Source: Akkermansia sp. (GTDB lineage Bacteria; Verrucomicrobiota; Verrucomicrobiia; Verrucomicrobiales; Akkermansiaceae). Taken from it: a DNA stretch of 9,364 nucleotides. The position numbers were made by a program, and so were the translations under genes. The stretch is from NCBI GenBank assembly GCA_017555465.1, contig JAFZGH010000077.1, positions 1 to 9,364 of the forward strand, in the 5' to 3' direction. The notes beneath the pieces were generated by a model. That model made no database searches. It was not told the DNA's origin and saw only the letters and a program-made list of their open reading frames with translations. Of this stretch, positions 1-6,428 are shown one piece after another. Position 1 is the stretch's first letter, and each line of letters starts with the position of its first letter.

Positions 1-968
1 AGCTGCTTGATGGCGCGGCCGTCAGCACGCTTGTCCTGCTCCATGATGGAGATACGGAAAGCCTTCTTCTGGATGTATTCGAACACCTGCTCCACGTCGA
101 AATCGGTAGCCTCGGGGTAGGCAGCCTTGATGGCAACCTCCACCTCATCGCGCAGGGCACCCACCTGCTTCTGGCGCTGAATCTTGTTGGGGGCATAAAT
201 AGCCTCCTCAATGCGGTCGCCAGCCACCTGATAGCCGATTTCCAGCAGCTCAGGCTTGGCCAGAGTCAGCTCATATTCGCGCTTGGGCTTGCCGCAGATA
301 CCGCGCAGCTCTTCCTGGGCAGCGCAGATCTTAGCCACATTTTCCTGAGCGTAGTGAAGAGCAGCAATGAAGTCCTCTTCGGGCAGTTCATTGGCAGAGC
401 CTTCAATCATGATAACCTGGTCCTTGGAACCGGCATACACCAGGTCAAGGTCAGATTCCAGGCGCTGGGAGTTGGTGGGGTTAATCACGAACTCACCATT
501 GATACGGCCCACGCGCACAGCGCCCACGGGCTCTGCAAAGGGAAGGTCAGAAATCACACAGGCAGCGGATGCACCGTTGATGCTCAGGATATCGGGCTCA
601 TTCTCACCATCGGCAGCCATGAGCAGGGAAATCACCTGCGTATCGTAGAAATAGCCCTTGGGGAACATGGGACGCAGCGGGCGGTCCGTCATGCGGCAAG
701 TCAGAATCTCCTTCTCCGTGGGGCGGCCTTCGCGCTTGAAGTAACCACCGGGGAACATACCCGCGGCAGCGGCCTTTTCCTTGTATTCCACCGAGAGGGG
801 GAAGAAGGTCTGACCTTCCTTGATCTTGGTAGCACTCACAACAGTGACCAGCACCACAGTATCACCACAACGGACAGTAACGGCGCCATCGGCCAGAAGG
901 GCAAGCTTGCCCGTTTCAATGGTGATGGGGTTTGTGCCAACGGCACAAGTAACGGAATGTATACTCAT
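1..968 (-). CDS. pnp: Polyribonucleotide nucleotidyltransferase (PNPase), N-terminal 322 residues, truncated by window edge
   Basis: PNPase degrades RNA 3'-to-5' by phosphorolysis, usually as a trimer and often bound to RNase E in the degradosome. The reverse strand is open from ATG at 968 to the left edge, giving 322 codons of a protein normally about 700 long. Visible parts are the first RNase PH-like core (about residues 5-145), with FFPLSVEYKEKAAAAG at 55-70 and FKREGRPTEKE followed by MTDRPLRPMFPKG, which match the conserved RNA-binding and GRP/DRP motifs of PNPase. The all-helical linker follows (about 210-300), then RADGRAI, which opens the second RNase PH core. The catalytic second core and the KH and S1 domains lie outside the window. 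The start is supported by the family-like N-terminus (TIETG, LADGAVTV). Only a weak purine-rich stretch precedes it. The upstream neighbour is divergent radC rather than rpsO. The family call is firm. Confidence 0.97.
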   Translation of the reverse strand, partial: MSIHSVTCAVGTNPITIETGKLALLADGAVTVRCGDTVVLVTVVSATKIKEGQTFFPLSVEYKEKAAAAGMFPGGYFKREGRPTEKEILTCRMTDRPLRPMFPKGYFYDTQVISLLMAADGENEPDILSINGASAACVISDLPFAEPVGAVRVGRINGEFVINPTNSQRLESDLDLVYAGSKDQVIMIEGSANELPEEDFIAALHYAQENVAKICAAQEELRGICGKPKREYELTLAKPELLEIGYQVAGDRIEEAIYAPNKIQRQKQVGALRDEVEVAIKAAYPEATDFDVEQVFEYIQKKAFRISIMEQDKRADGRAIKQ

Positions 969-992
969 TTTTATTTTCTTTCTCTTCTGAAT

Positions 993-1074
993 GCCGGTTC
1001 AATCTGCGCCGCCGGAGGCCGGAACCGGCCACTGCCTCCCTTGGTTTCGCAGAGCAGGATTACGTACTTCCTGC
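993..1074 (-). promoter_or_regulatory. Two hairpins in the putative pnp mRNA leader
   Basis: On the pnp sense strand, GCCGGTTC and GAACCGGC (993-1000 and 1022-1029) form a perfect 8-bp stem closing a GC-rich loop that can fold further (GCC-TCC-GGC). It ends 24 bases before the pnp ATG. A second, weaker stem pairs GCAGGA (1054-1059) with TCCTGC (1069-1074). Neither is followed by a T-run on either strand, so they do not look like terminators. In E. coli the pnp leader carries an RNase III-cleaved stem used for autoregulation by PNPase. A similar role here is inference from position only. Confidence 0.4.
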
Positions 1075-1123
1075 CCCGCAGCGCCCATTGATGCTGCAAA
1101 ATCAACAAAAACGAGCCGCGGTC

Positions 1124-1152
1124 ATTGTACACAGTCATTTTCTCCAGCGCAA
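1124..1152 (-). promoter_or_regulatory. Candidate pnp promoter
   Basis: Read toward pnp, TACAAT (1124-1129; 5 of 6 to the -10 consensus) lies 17 bases after TTGCGC (1147-1152; 3 of 6 to the -35 consensus). It would give a leader of about 150 bases containing the two hairpins. The weak -35 keeps confidence low. No better pair was found nearer to the gene. Confidence 0.35.
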
Positions 1153-1181
1153 GCAAATAATGCACAGCAAAGCGTTTTAGC

Positions 1182-1210
1182 TTCACAGCTGACTACATTT
1201 TGTGTAGAAT
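1182..1210 (+). promoter_or_regulatory. Promoter of radC, close to the start codon
   Basis: TTCACA (1182-1187) and TAGAAT (1205-1210), each 5 of 6 to consensus, are separated by exactly 17 bases. The predicted start of transcription is near 1217, only about four bases before ATG at 1221. Two in-frame ATGs at 1209 and 1212 would then lie upstream of the transcript. This argues for the 1221 start and for a nearly leaderless mRNA. Confidence 0.6.
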
Positions 1211-1220
1211 GATGCATCTT

Positions 1221-1922
1221 ATGGAACACCCCAGCCAGAAACTGCTAGATATGGCAGAAGACGAGCGTCCGCGCGAGAAGCTGATTCAGCGGGGGCGCGC
1301 CGCGTTGAGCGATGAAGAACTCATCGCCATTTTCCTGCGCACCGGGCTCAAAGGCTGCAACGTGCTGGAACTGGCCGCCAGGCTCAAACGCGCCGCTGGC
1401 TCACTCACCGCACTGGGCCGCATGGAAGCCAGGGAAATCACCCGCTGCTGCAAAGGCATAGGTGCGGCCAAGGCCGCAACGCTGGCAGCTGTCTTTGAAC
1501 TGGGGCACCGTGCCGTGAAAGAAAACCTGGTGCGGGTGGATATGAGCTCTCCCCGGGCGGTTTACGATTACCTGGCTGGCGACCTGCGCTACGAACAACA
1601 GGAGCACTTCGTCGTGCTCATGCTGGATACACACCGGCACCTTATCCGCCGCAGCAATATCTCCAAAGGCACATTGAACCGCACCCTGGTGCACACACGC
1701 GATGTCTTCCGTGAAGCCATCGTCAGCAACGCCTGCAGCATCATCGTGGCGCATAACCACCCCAGCGGAGACCCCACCCCCAGCAAGCTCGACCGCGAGC
1801 TGACCCGCGAACTCGTCAACGCCGGCGCCGCCATCCACATCCCCGTGCTCGACCACATCATCATCGGCACCAGCAACCCGCCCTATTTCAGCTTCAAGGA
1901 ACACGGCTTCATTTCCACATGA
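1221..1922 (+). CDS. radC: RadC family JAMM/MPN+ metalloprotein
   Basis: A 233-residue protein with the full RadC layout. The N-terminal signature DERPREKLIQRG is at about 14-25. A helix-hairpin-helix-like region follows (about 63-97, with CKGIGAAKAATLAAVFELG). The C-terminal JAMM domain has a candidate catalytic Glu at 128 (QEHF) and HNHPSGDPTPSKLD at 178-191, giving H178, H180 and D191 as zinc ligands. The family was once linked to DNA repair, but that role is doubtful and its biochemical activity remains unclear; a nuclease or peptidase-like metal function is only presumed. The start at 1221 is chosen because the predicted promoter leaves almost no leader. ATG at 1251 (MAEDERPREK) also fits the family N-terminus, and neither has a good ribosome binding site. 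The stop overlaps the next gene by ATGA, so the two are probably co-transcribed and translationally coupled. Confidence 0.93.
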   Translation: MEHPSQKLLDMAEDERPREKLIQRGRAALSDEELIAIFLRTGLKGCNVLELAARLKRAAGSLTALGRMEAREITRCCKGIGAAKAATLAAVFELGHRAVKENLVRVDMSSPRAVYDYLAGDLRYEQQEHFVVLMLDTHRHLIRRSNISKGTLNRTLVHTRDVFREAIVSNACSIIVAHNHPSGDPTPSKLDRELTRELVNAGAAIHIPVLDHIIIGTSNPPYFSFKEHGFIST

Positions 1923-2533
1923 AAGATTACCACACCCACCACCCCGGCCCCCATGGGGGCTACCTCTGCGCCGTCACACGCGCTGACTGGGAGCGCATCT
2001 CCACAGCAGAGGGAATGATCCCCTGCTTCGGCATTCACCCCTGGCATGCACATGAAACCGATGCCGCAGAGCTCGCTTTTGAGCTGGATGACTGGCTCAC
2101 CCGCCACCCACAGGCCGGAGTAGGCGAAACCGGGCTGGATGCCTCCTCAAAGCACGCCGCCACGCTGGATACGCAGCGACTGCTGCTGCACATTCACCTG
2201 GGAGCCGCCTTCCGGCACGAGCGCATGGTGCAGCTGCACGGCGTGCAGGCCTGGAGCGAGCTACTGGAAATTCTGCGCGAACGCACACGCTGCGGCACCC
2301 TGCCCCGCGTGCACCTGCATGCCTGGAACGGCTCACATGAAATGGCGCGCGAGTTCATGCAGCTCGGCCCTGTCACCTTCAGCGTGGGGCTGCGGGAGCT
2401 CAGCCATTCCAAAGCCACAGAGCGCTACGCCCGCATACCGGAGGGTCGCCTGTTCCCGGAGAGCGACGACCACCCGGAAAACTGGGCACGCACCGTCGCC
2501 CTGCTGGGGCTCATCCGCGGCGGGCTCAAGTGA
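1919..2533 (+). CDS. TatD-family metal-dependent hydrolase, short form
   Basis: A 204-residue protein of the TatD amidohydrolase-like family (two-metal TIM-barrel phosphoesterases, reported as DNases in several members). The ligand set can be traced: H5 and H7 in DYHTHH, a GIHPWH segment at 38-43, E70 in GVGETGLD, H107 in VQLHG, H134 in LHAWNGS, and E181/D183 in PESDDHPEN, matching the usual ETDSP. Known members are about 255-265 residues. This one stops soon after the last ligand and lacks most of the usual C-terminal helices. It has no internal stop or frameshift, so it looks like a natural short variant, perhaps with a different substrate. It overlaps radC by four bases and probably depends on radC translation. 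It ends one base before the convergent glycosyltransferase stop, with no terminator visible between them. The gene symbol is left empty because orthology to tatD or ycfH is not certain. Confidence 0.85.
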   Translation: MKDYHTHHPGPHGGYLCAVTRADWERISTAEGMIPCFGIHPWHAHETDAAELAFELDDWLTRHPQAGVGETGLDASSKHAATLDTQRLLLHIHLGAAFRHERMVQLHGVQAWSELLEILRERTRCGTLPRVHLHAWNGSHEMAREFMQLGPVTFSVGLRELSHSKATERYARIPEGRLFPESDDHPENWARTVALLGLIRGGLK

Positions 2534-2534
2534 T

Positions 2535-3464
2535 TTATTCAGACTGCTCAGCAACAATGTAGTGCGGGCGGCGCTTGATTTCCAGGTACATCTTGGAAAC
2601 ATACTGCCCGAGAACGCCCACGCAGAAAAGCTGCAGGCCACTGAGCAGCACAATAATGCAGACAAGAGACGTCCAACCGTCCACCGAATTGTGCCACAGC
2701 ATCTGGCGCACCGCCAGAGACACAATGATAACCAGCGCCACCAGCATGCAGATCATCCCCAGAATGGAAGCCATCGCCAGCGGCATGGTGGTGAAGGCCA
2801 CAATACCCTCCAGCGAATACTTGAACAATTTCCAGAATGACCACTTGGTCTCGCCGGCCACGCGCTCCACATTCTCAAACTCCAGCCATTTGGTTCTGAA
2901 GCCCACCCATTCGTACAGGCCCTTGGAGAAGCGGTTGTATTCCGGCAGCTGAAGCAAGGCATTCACCACCTTGCGGGACAACAACTTGTAATCACGCGCG
3001 CCGTCCACCAGCTGAGTGTGCGACACCACATTGATCAGGCGGTAAAACGCCCGCGCGAAAAGAGAGCGGATCACCGGTTCCCCCTTGCGGGAAACACGGC
3101 GCGTACCCGCACAATCAAACCCTTCCTCACGCACCGCATGCAGCATTTCCGGCAGCAGGGCGGGCGGATCCTGCAAATCCGCATCCATCACCGCCACATA
3201 ATCCCCCTTAGCCGCCTGGAAACCGGCCAGCATGGCACTTTCCTTACCAAAGTTGCGGGAAAAGGAAATATAACGCACCCCCTGGTACACCGCCGCCAGC
3301 TCCCGCATCAGCGGCAGGGTATCATCCGCACTGCCATCGTTCACCAGAATCACCTCCGGCTGCATGTCCGGCAAGGTTTCCAGCACCGCATACAGCTCCT
3401 TCATGAAAGGGCGCAGGGTTTCCTGCTCATTATAACACGGTACAATCAACGACAGCATGGGCAT
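2535..3464 (-). CDS. Family 2 glycosyltransferase, GtrB/dolichol-phosphate-mannose-synthase-like, membrane anchored
   Basis: A 309-residue enzyme expected to move a sugar from a nucleotide sugar to a polyprenyl phosphate on the inner face of the cytoplasmic membrane, for modification of surface polysaccharide or lipid. The GT-A domain spans about residues 3-225: LIVPCYNE near the start, VNDGSADDT (41-49, nucleotide binding), SRNFGKESAM (69-78), the metal-binding MDADLQDPP (93-101) and GARDYKLLSRK (155-165). Two membrane segments follow (about 226-252 and 263-287) and then a short basic tail, as in GtrB, YfdH and ArnC relatives. The actual sugar cannot be read from sequence. A second in-frame ATG two codons later (3458) is possible. 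The 3464 start is preferred because the predicted transcription start falls on it. The gene is monocistronic by its neighbours: a terminator lies upstream and a convergent gene lies one base downstream. Confidence 0.92.
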   Translation of the reverse strand: MPMLSLIVPCYNEQETLRPFMKELYAVLETLPDMQPEVILVNDGSADDTLPLMRELAAVYQGVRYISFSRNFGKESAMLAGFQAAKGDYVAVMDADLQDPPALLPEMLHAVREEGFDCAGTRRVSRKGEPVIRSLFARAFYRLINVVSHTQLVDGARDYKLLSRKVVNALLQLPEYNRFSKGLYEWVGFRTKWLEFENVERVAGETKWSFWKLFKYSLEGIVAFTTMPLAMASILGMICMLVALVIIVSLAVRQMLWHNSVDGWTSLVCIIVLLSGLQLFCVGVLGQYVSKMYLEIKRRPHYIVAEQSE

Positions 3465-3470
3465 AACAGC

Positions 3471-3499
3471 ATTATAATTTTCTCCCTCCTGCTTGACAA
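3471..3499 (-). promoter_or_regulatory. Strong promoter of the glycosyltransferase gene, predicted leaderless
   Basis: Read toward the gene, TTGTCA (3494-3499; 5 of 6) and a perfect TATAAT (3471-3476) are 17 bases apart. With six bases after the -10, transcription would start at the A of the ATG at 3464. An AGGAGGG lies in the promoter spacer, about 20 bases before the ATG. It is too far to act as a ribosome binding site and would not be in the transcript. Confidence 0.72.
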
Positions 3500-3500
3500 G

Positions 3501-3530
3501 AAAAAAAGCCTGCCCGATTCACGGGCAGGC
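3501..3530 (-). terminator. Rho-independent terminator of the S41 protease gene
   Basis: Read on the minus strand, a perfect 9-bp stem GCCTGCCCG/CGGGCAGGC with a five-base loop (3508-3530) is followed by seven T (3501-3507). It starts 28 bases after the protease stop codon. The T-run ends one base before the -35 of the glycosyltransferase promoter, so one unit ends exactly where the next begins. Confidence 0.92.
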
Positions 3531-3558
3531 CTGAAAAGCTCAACTGCTTCCCCCCTCA

Positions 3559-5772
3559 TCAGGGCATATCAATCATATCCTTCACGATGAAGAGCGACTC
3601 ACGGAGCACCGGATCAAGGTTAGAGGGATACTCGGGTGTTTCCGTCAGTTCATCCTCCGGATCCTTGTTCTCATCCATGTACTCATTGGCATCATCCTTG
3701 GAAGCGAGCGGCAATCTGACAGCCTTCACATCACCCAGCTTCAGGCGGTAAATAGTCAGATTCTTCTCATCATCGGCAGCCATCTGCTCATAGCGGGCCT
3801 TGCGCTCCGCATCCATAGCCTTCTTACGCTCCAGAAGCTGCGTATTCTCTGCCTGGCGCACCACCTTATTGAGCGACACCATATTATTCTCGTAGCGTTC
3901 CTTGGCGCGGGCAACATCCTCGCGGGTATACTGCATGTCCTTATCCTTATCCGTGCGGGCCTTGCTGCGGGCCATCAATTCCGGCAGAATACGGGCAATA
4001 CGGCTGCTCTTCACGTAGCCACCGGCGCGGGGAATCTCATCGTAAGGCATCGCGTAATCCTGTTCGCCCTCACCAATGCGCAGGCCGGCCGTTACCGTGG
4101 GCAGCACGATATCACTGGCCACCCCCTTGAGCTGGGTGGAAGCACCACCCACGCGGTAGAACTTCTGCGTGGTCACCTTAATCATGCCGCAACCCTCGCG
4201 GGAGGAGAAATACGGCATGTAATCAGCCAGACCGCGGGGCACCTGCACTGTCCCCTTGCCGAAGCTGGCCTCATCGCCCACAATCACCGCGCGGCCGTAG
4301 TCGGCCATGGCGCCGGCAAAAATCTCGGAAGCGGAAGCACTCAACTTGTTGATAAGCACCACCAGAGCACCATTAAACAGCGGGCGCCCGCTCACCGTGA
4401 GACGCTCCACATGGGCGCGTGAATCCTTCACCTGCACCACAGGACCAGCCCCGGTGAAGAAGCCCACCATCTTGCGCACCTCATCCAGCGAACCACCGCC
4501 GTTGAAACGCAGATCCAGCACAATACCCTGCACCTTTTCCTGAATCATGCGGCGCAGAATCCGCTTCACATCCGCCGCGCAGTGCACATCGCCATCATCC
4601 AGGTCGATATAGAACGAAGGCAGAGTAAGCACACCCAGGCGGTACGTGCGACCACCGCTCTTCATATCAATGATGCGGCCGCTGGCCAGCTCTTCAGACA
4701 TGGGGATTTCATCGCGCACAATGGTCACCACCTTTTCCTCACCCGTGTTGTGGTTCTGCACGCGCAATTTCACAGTCTCTCCCTTCTGGCCGCGGATGAG
4801 ATCCACCACCTTATCGATGCTCAGGAACATCACATCCGTCCAGTTATCATCGCCATGGGAATCCACCGCCACAATGTGGTCACCCAGCTGCAGCTGGCCG
4901 CACTTGGCAGCAGGGCCGCCCTTCACAATACCCTCAATCGTGGTAGAGCCATCGTCATCCGACTGCAGCTTGGCACCAATACCCACAATGGAAGCCTTAA
5001 TCATGTCCTTGAATCGCTGCTCCTCGCGGGCGCCCATGTAATCGCTGTGCGGGTCATACACATGCGCCACTGCATTCAGCAGGTAAGAAACCATATCCTC
5101 GCGGTCAGCCTCCTGAATTTCATTGCGCATGCGCTTGATGCGGGCCATCATCTTGTCCGTGACCGACATCTCCTTCTCCACCGGAGAAGGCTTACCCTTG
5201 GCCGCCGCCAGATTTGCCAGATTCTCGCGGCGAAGCACCTCTGTAAGAATCATATCTTCCACCTGATCGCGCCACACCTGGTCGAGCGCCGCAGCATCCT
5301 TGGCGCGCGGCAACTTGCGGCGGCTGCGGGGCACACTGCGGTCCGAATCAAAAGCAGGCATCTGCTTCGCATACTCCTGCAGCATCTTTTCAGCCTGCGC
5401 AATGCGCGGCAGCGCACGGGCCCTGAAATAAGCATACAACTCCTCCGCCAGGCGTGTGGTCTGATTGGCCAGCAGGTAATCACCAAAACTACTGGCATAG
5501 CGCGCGCGGAGATACTCCACATCTTCCTGCGTCAGGAATAGATGCTGCGCATCGAGCGATTGCACATAGCACTCCAGAAACTTCTGGTACATATCCTGCG
5601 AGAAGCGGGCGCGCGAAAAATGAGCATTCTGCAACACCAGCGAAAACTGCTTGCCGATAATATCGTAATCCGGCTCAGCCTGGCTCACAGAAGTGCACGA
5701 CACCAGCGCCGCCGCTGCCGCCATGGCGAACGCACGCGTACGCGCACGCCAATTGTTGAAAATCATTTTCAT
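3559..5772 (-). CDS. prc: S41 carboxy-terminal processing protease, Prc/Tsp type, predicted lipoprotein
   Basis: A 737-residue relative of E. coli Prc/Tsp (682 residues), which trims or degrades envelope proteins from their C-termini and controls murein hydrolases. In order: a basic N-terminus and hydrophobic stretch ending in LVSC, a lipobox with C26 as the likely lipidated residue; a helical N-terminal domain (about 35-235); the HVYDPHSDYM segment (237-246); a PDZ domain (about 255-350, with IGAKL and GDHIVAV); the catalytic core, with LDLRFNGGGSL (419-429), LSASASEIFAGA holding nucleophile S480, and FGKGTVQ holding general base K506; and a charged, coiled-coil-prone C-terminal region (about 605-705) like the Tsp C-terminal domain. 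The Ser/Lys dyad is intact, so the enzyme should be active, probably in the periplasm. T27 after the cysteine would not cause inner-membrane retention under the E. coli rule. No clear ribosome binding site precedes ATG at 5772. A second ATG lies at codon 3. Confidence 0.93.
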   Translation of the reverse strand: MKMIFNNWRARTRAFAMAAAAALVSCTSVSQAEPDYDIIGKQFSLVLQNAHFSRARFSQDMYQKFLECYVQSLDAQHLFLTQEDVEYLRARYASSFGDYLLANQTTRLAEELYAYFRARALPRIAQAEKMLQEYAKQMPAFDSDRSVPRSRRKLPRAKDAAALDQVWRDQVEDMILTEVLRRENLANLAAAKGKPSPVEKEMSVTDKMMARIKRMRNEIQEADREDMVSYLLNAVAHVYDPHSDYMGAREEQRFKDMIKASIVGIGAKLQSDDDGSTTIEGIVKGGPAAKCGQLQLGDHIVAVDSHGDDNWTDVMFLSIDKVVDLIRGQKGETVKLRVQNHNTGEEKVVTIVRDEIPMSEELASGRIIDMKSGGRTYRLGVLTLPSFYIDLDDGDVHCAADVKRILRRMIQEKVQGIVLDLRFNGGGSLDEVRKMVGFFTGAGPVVQVKDSRAHVERLTVSGRPLFNGALVVLINKLSASASEIFAGAMADYGRAVIVGDEASFGKGTVQVPRGLADYMPYFSSREGCGMIKVTTQKFYRVGGASTQLKGVASDIVLPTVTAGLRIGEGEQDYAMPYDEIPRAGGYVKSSRIARILPELMARSKARTDKDKDMQYTREDVARAKERYENNMVSLNKVVRQAENTQLLERKKAMDAERKARYEQMAADDEKNLTIYRLKLGDVKAVRLPLASKDDANEYMDENKDPEDELTETPEYPSNLDPVLRESLFIVKDMIDMP

Positions 5773-5813
5773 ATATCGGGTAAAGAATAATCAGCACCCC
5801 GGTTGTTTACCGG

Positions 5814-5830
5814 AGAGAAAGGCTTTCTCT
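5814..5830. repeat. Perfect 17-bp palindrome upstream of the S41 protease gene
   Basis: AGAGAAAG-G-CTTTCTCT is an inverted repeat of two 8-base arms around one base, 42 bases upstream of the protease start codon. A smaller one, CCGGT-TGTTT-ACCGG (5799-5813), abuts it. Neither has a T-run, so a protein-binding operator or a leader hairpin is more likely than a terminator. No convincing -10/-35 pair was found in the 137-base gap that holds them, so its position relative to the promoter is unknown. Confidence 0.45.
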
Positions 5831-5842
5831 GTTAAGTACCGG

Positions 5843-5906
5843 AAAAAAGCCGACATTCTGTCACGAATACAGCATCATGACAAAATCCACAGGCTGATTT
5901 GCCGGC
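5843..5906 (-). terminator. Candidate long-stem terminator of the HTH gene
   Basis: Just after the stop at 5910, the transcript reads GCCGGCA (5900-5906), later TGTCGGC (5849-5855), then six T (5843-5848). The two arms pair over 7 bp with one G-U. The loop contains a second stem, TGTCA/TGACA (5878-5882 and 5859-5863). A branched or extended hairpin ending in a T-run is plausible as an intrinsic terminator, but the loop is longer than usual. Confidence 0.45.
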
Positions 5907-5909
5907 ACC

Positions 5910-6323
5910 TTAGTCTTTCTGGCGCAGTGGGCGCTTCGCCTTAGCCAGCTTGCAACCCATGGTCGCAGCCATATTGCGCACTCCCTGCTCCAGCTCAGCA
6001 ACACGAGCCTTGGCAGTCTTGAGAGCCGCCTCCAGGCGGGTAGCGCGGGTCTTGGCCGTGCGGGCCACGATGCGAGCAGCACGCAGCTCCTCCTTCACAT
6101 CATCAGCACTCACCTCCACCTTGCGGCGACCGGGACGAGAGTCAACAAAACGCTCCAGAATAGCCTCCTCGGCCTGCTTCTTCCACAGAGAAATCAGAGT
6201 CGGCGCCACATTCTTTTCCTTGGCCACTTTCTGAATTGTTGTTTTACGGGTCAGCACCGCCATAATGATTTCTGCTTTCTCCTCAGGCGCGTACGTTGTG
6301 CGGATTCTCGATTTTTCGGACAT
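5910..6323 (-). CDS. Orphan transposase-type (IS3 OrfA-like) helix-turn-helix protein with coiled coil
   Basis: A 137-residue protein. Residues about 10-55 (YAPEEKAEII, TIQKVAKEKNVAPTLISLWKKQ) have the pattern of the HTH_Tnp_1 domain found in IS3/IS911 OrfA proteins: charged helix, then a VAKE-turn-recognition helix ending in LISLWKKQ. Residues about 72-115 are Ala, Lys, Arg and Glu rich with heptad character (a likely coiled coil), and the tail is basic (KLAKAKRPLRQKD). No OrfB with a DDE domain, no frameshift window and no terminal inverted repeats are present nearby, so this is not a complete insertion sequence. It may be a domesticated DNA-binding protein or a leftover OrfA; its own dyad-rich upstream region and candidate terminator favour a functional gene. 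DNA binding is inferred; no target is known. No ribosome binding site is seen at a usable distance. The start is set by the conserved HTH, which leaves no later ATG before residue 21. Confidence 0.78.
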   Translation of the reverse strand: MSEKSRIRTTYAPEEKAEIIMAVLTRKTTIQKVAKEKNVAPTLISLWKKQAEEAILERFVDSRPGRRKVEVSADDVKEELRAARIVARTAKTRATRLEAALKTAKARVAELEQGVRNMAATMGCKLAKAKRPLRQKD

Positions 6324-6360
6324 AATTATAAAGGGATTCGATATCCTCTTAAATACTACT

Positions 6361-6388
6361 TTTAACCTGTTAAATCAAGTATATACTT
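6361..6388. promoter_or_regulatory. Pair of adjacent palindromes upstream of the HTH gene, candidate operator
   Basis: TTTAAC-CT-GTTAAA (6361-6374) and the perfect 12-base palindrome AAGTATATACTT (6377-6388) sit two bases apart, 38-65 bases upstream of the HTH start codon. The spot is typical for promoter or operator DNA and the surroundings are AT-rich, unlike the flanking genes. Autoregulation by the HTH protein is a guess. A weak TTGATT/TATTTA pair with 17-base spacing overlaps this area on the minus strand but is too poor to call as a promoter. Confidence 0.4.
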
Positions 6389-6428
6389 CGTATTATCCGA
6401 CATACTGACACAAACACCATCAGCAGAC

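Noticed and set aside
354..1091. 245-codon open frame on the plus strand across pnp
   Set aside because: It lies opposite the clearly conserved PNPase core and has no recognisable motif or ribosome binding site. It is a shadow of the codon pattern.
3493..3498. TTGACA on the plus strand as a forward promoter
   Set aside because: No acceptable -10 occurs 16-18 bases downstream and it would read into the antisense of the protease. It overlaps the minus-strand -35 by chance symmetry.
4582..5541. 319-codon open frame on the plus strand across the S41 protease gene
   Set aside because: It is antisense to an intact, motif-rich protease, is unnaturally His/Leu/Arg rich and shows no domain. It is a frame shadow.
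6324..6330. Perfect TATAAT one base upstream of the HTH ATG as a leaderless promoter
   Set aside because: Transcription would begin inside codon 2 and lose the start codon. The next ATG (residue 21) would cut the HTH. The -35 position is also poor, so it is probably just AT-rich DNA.
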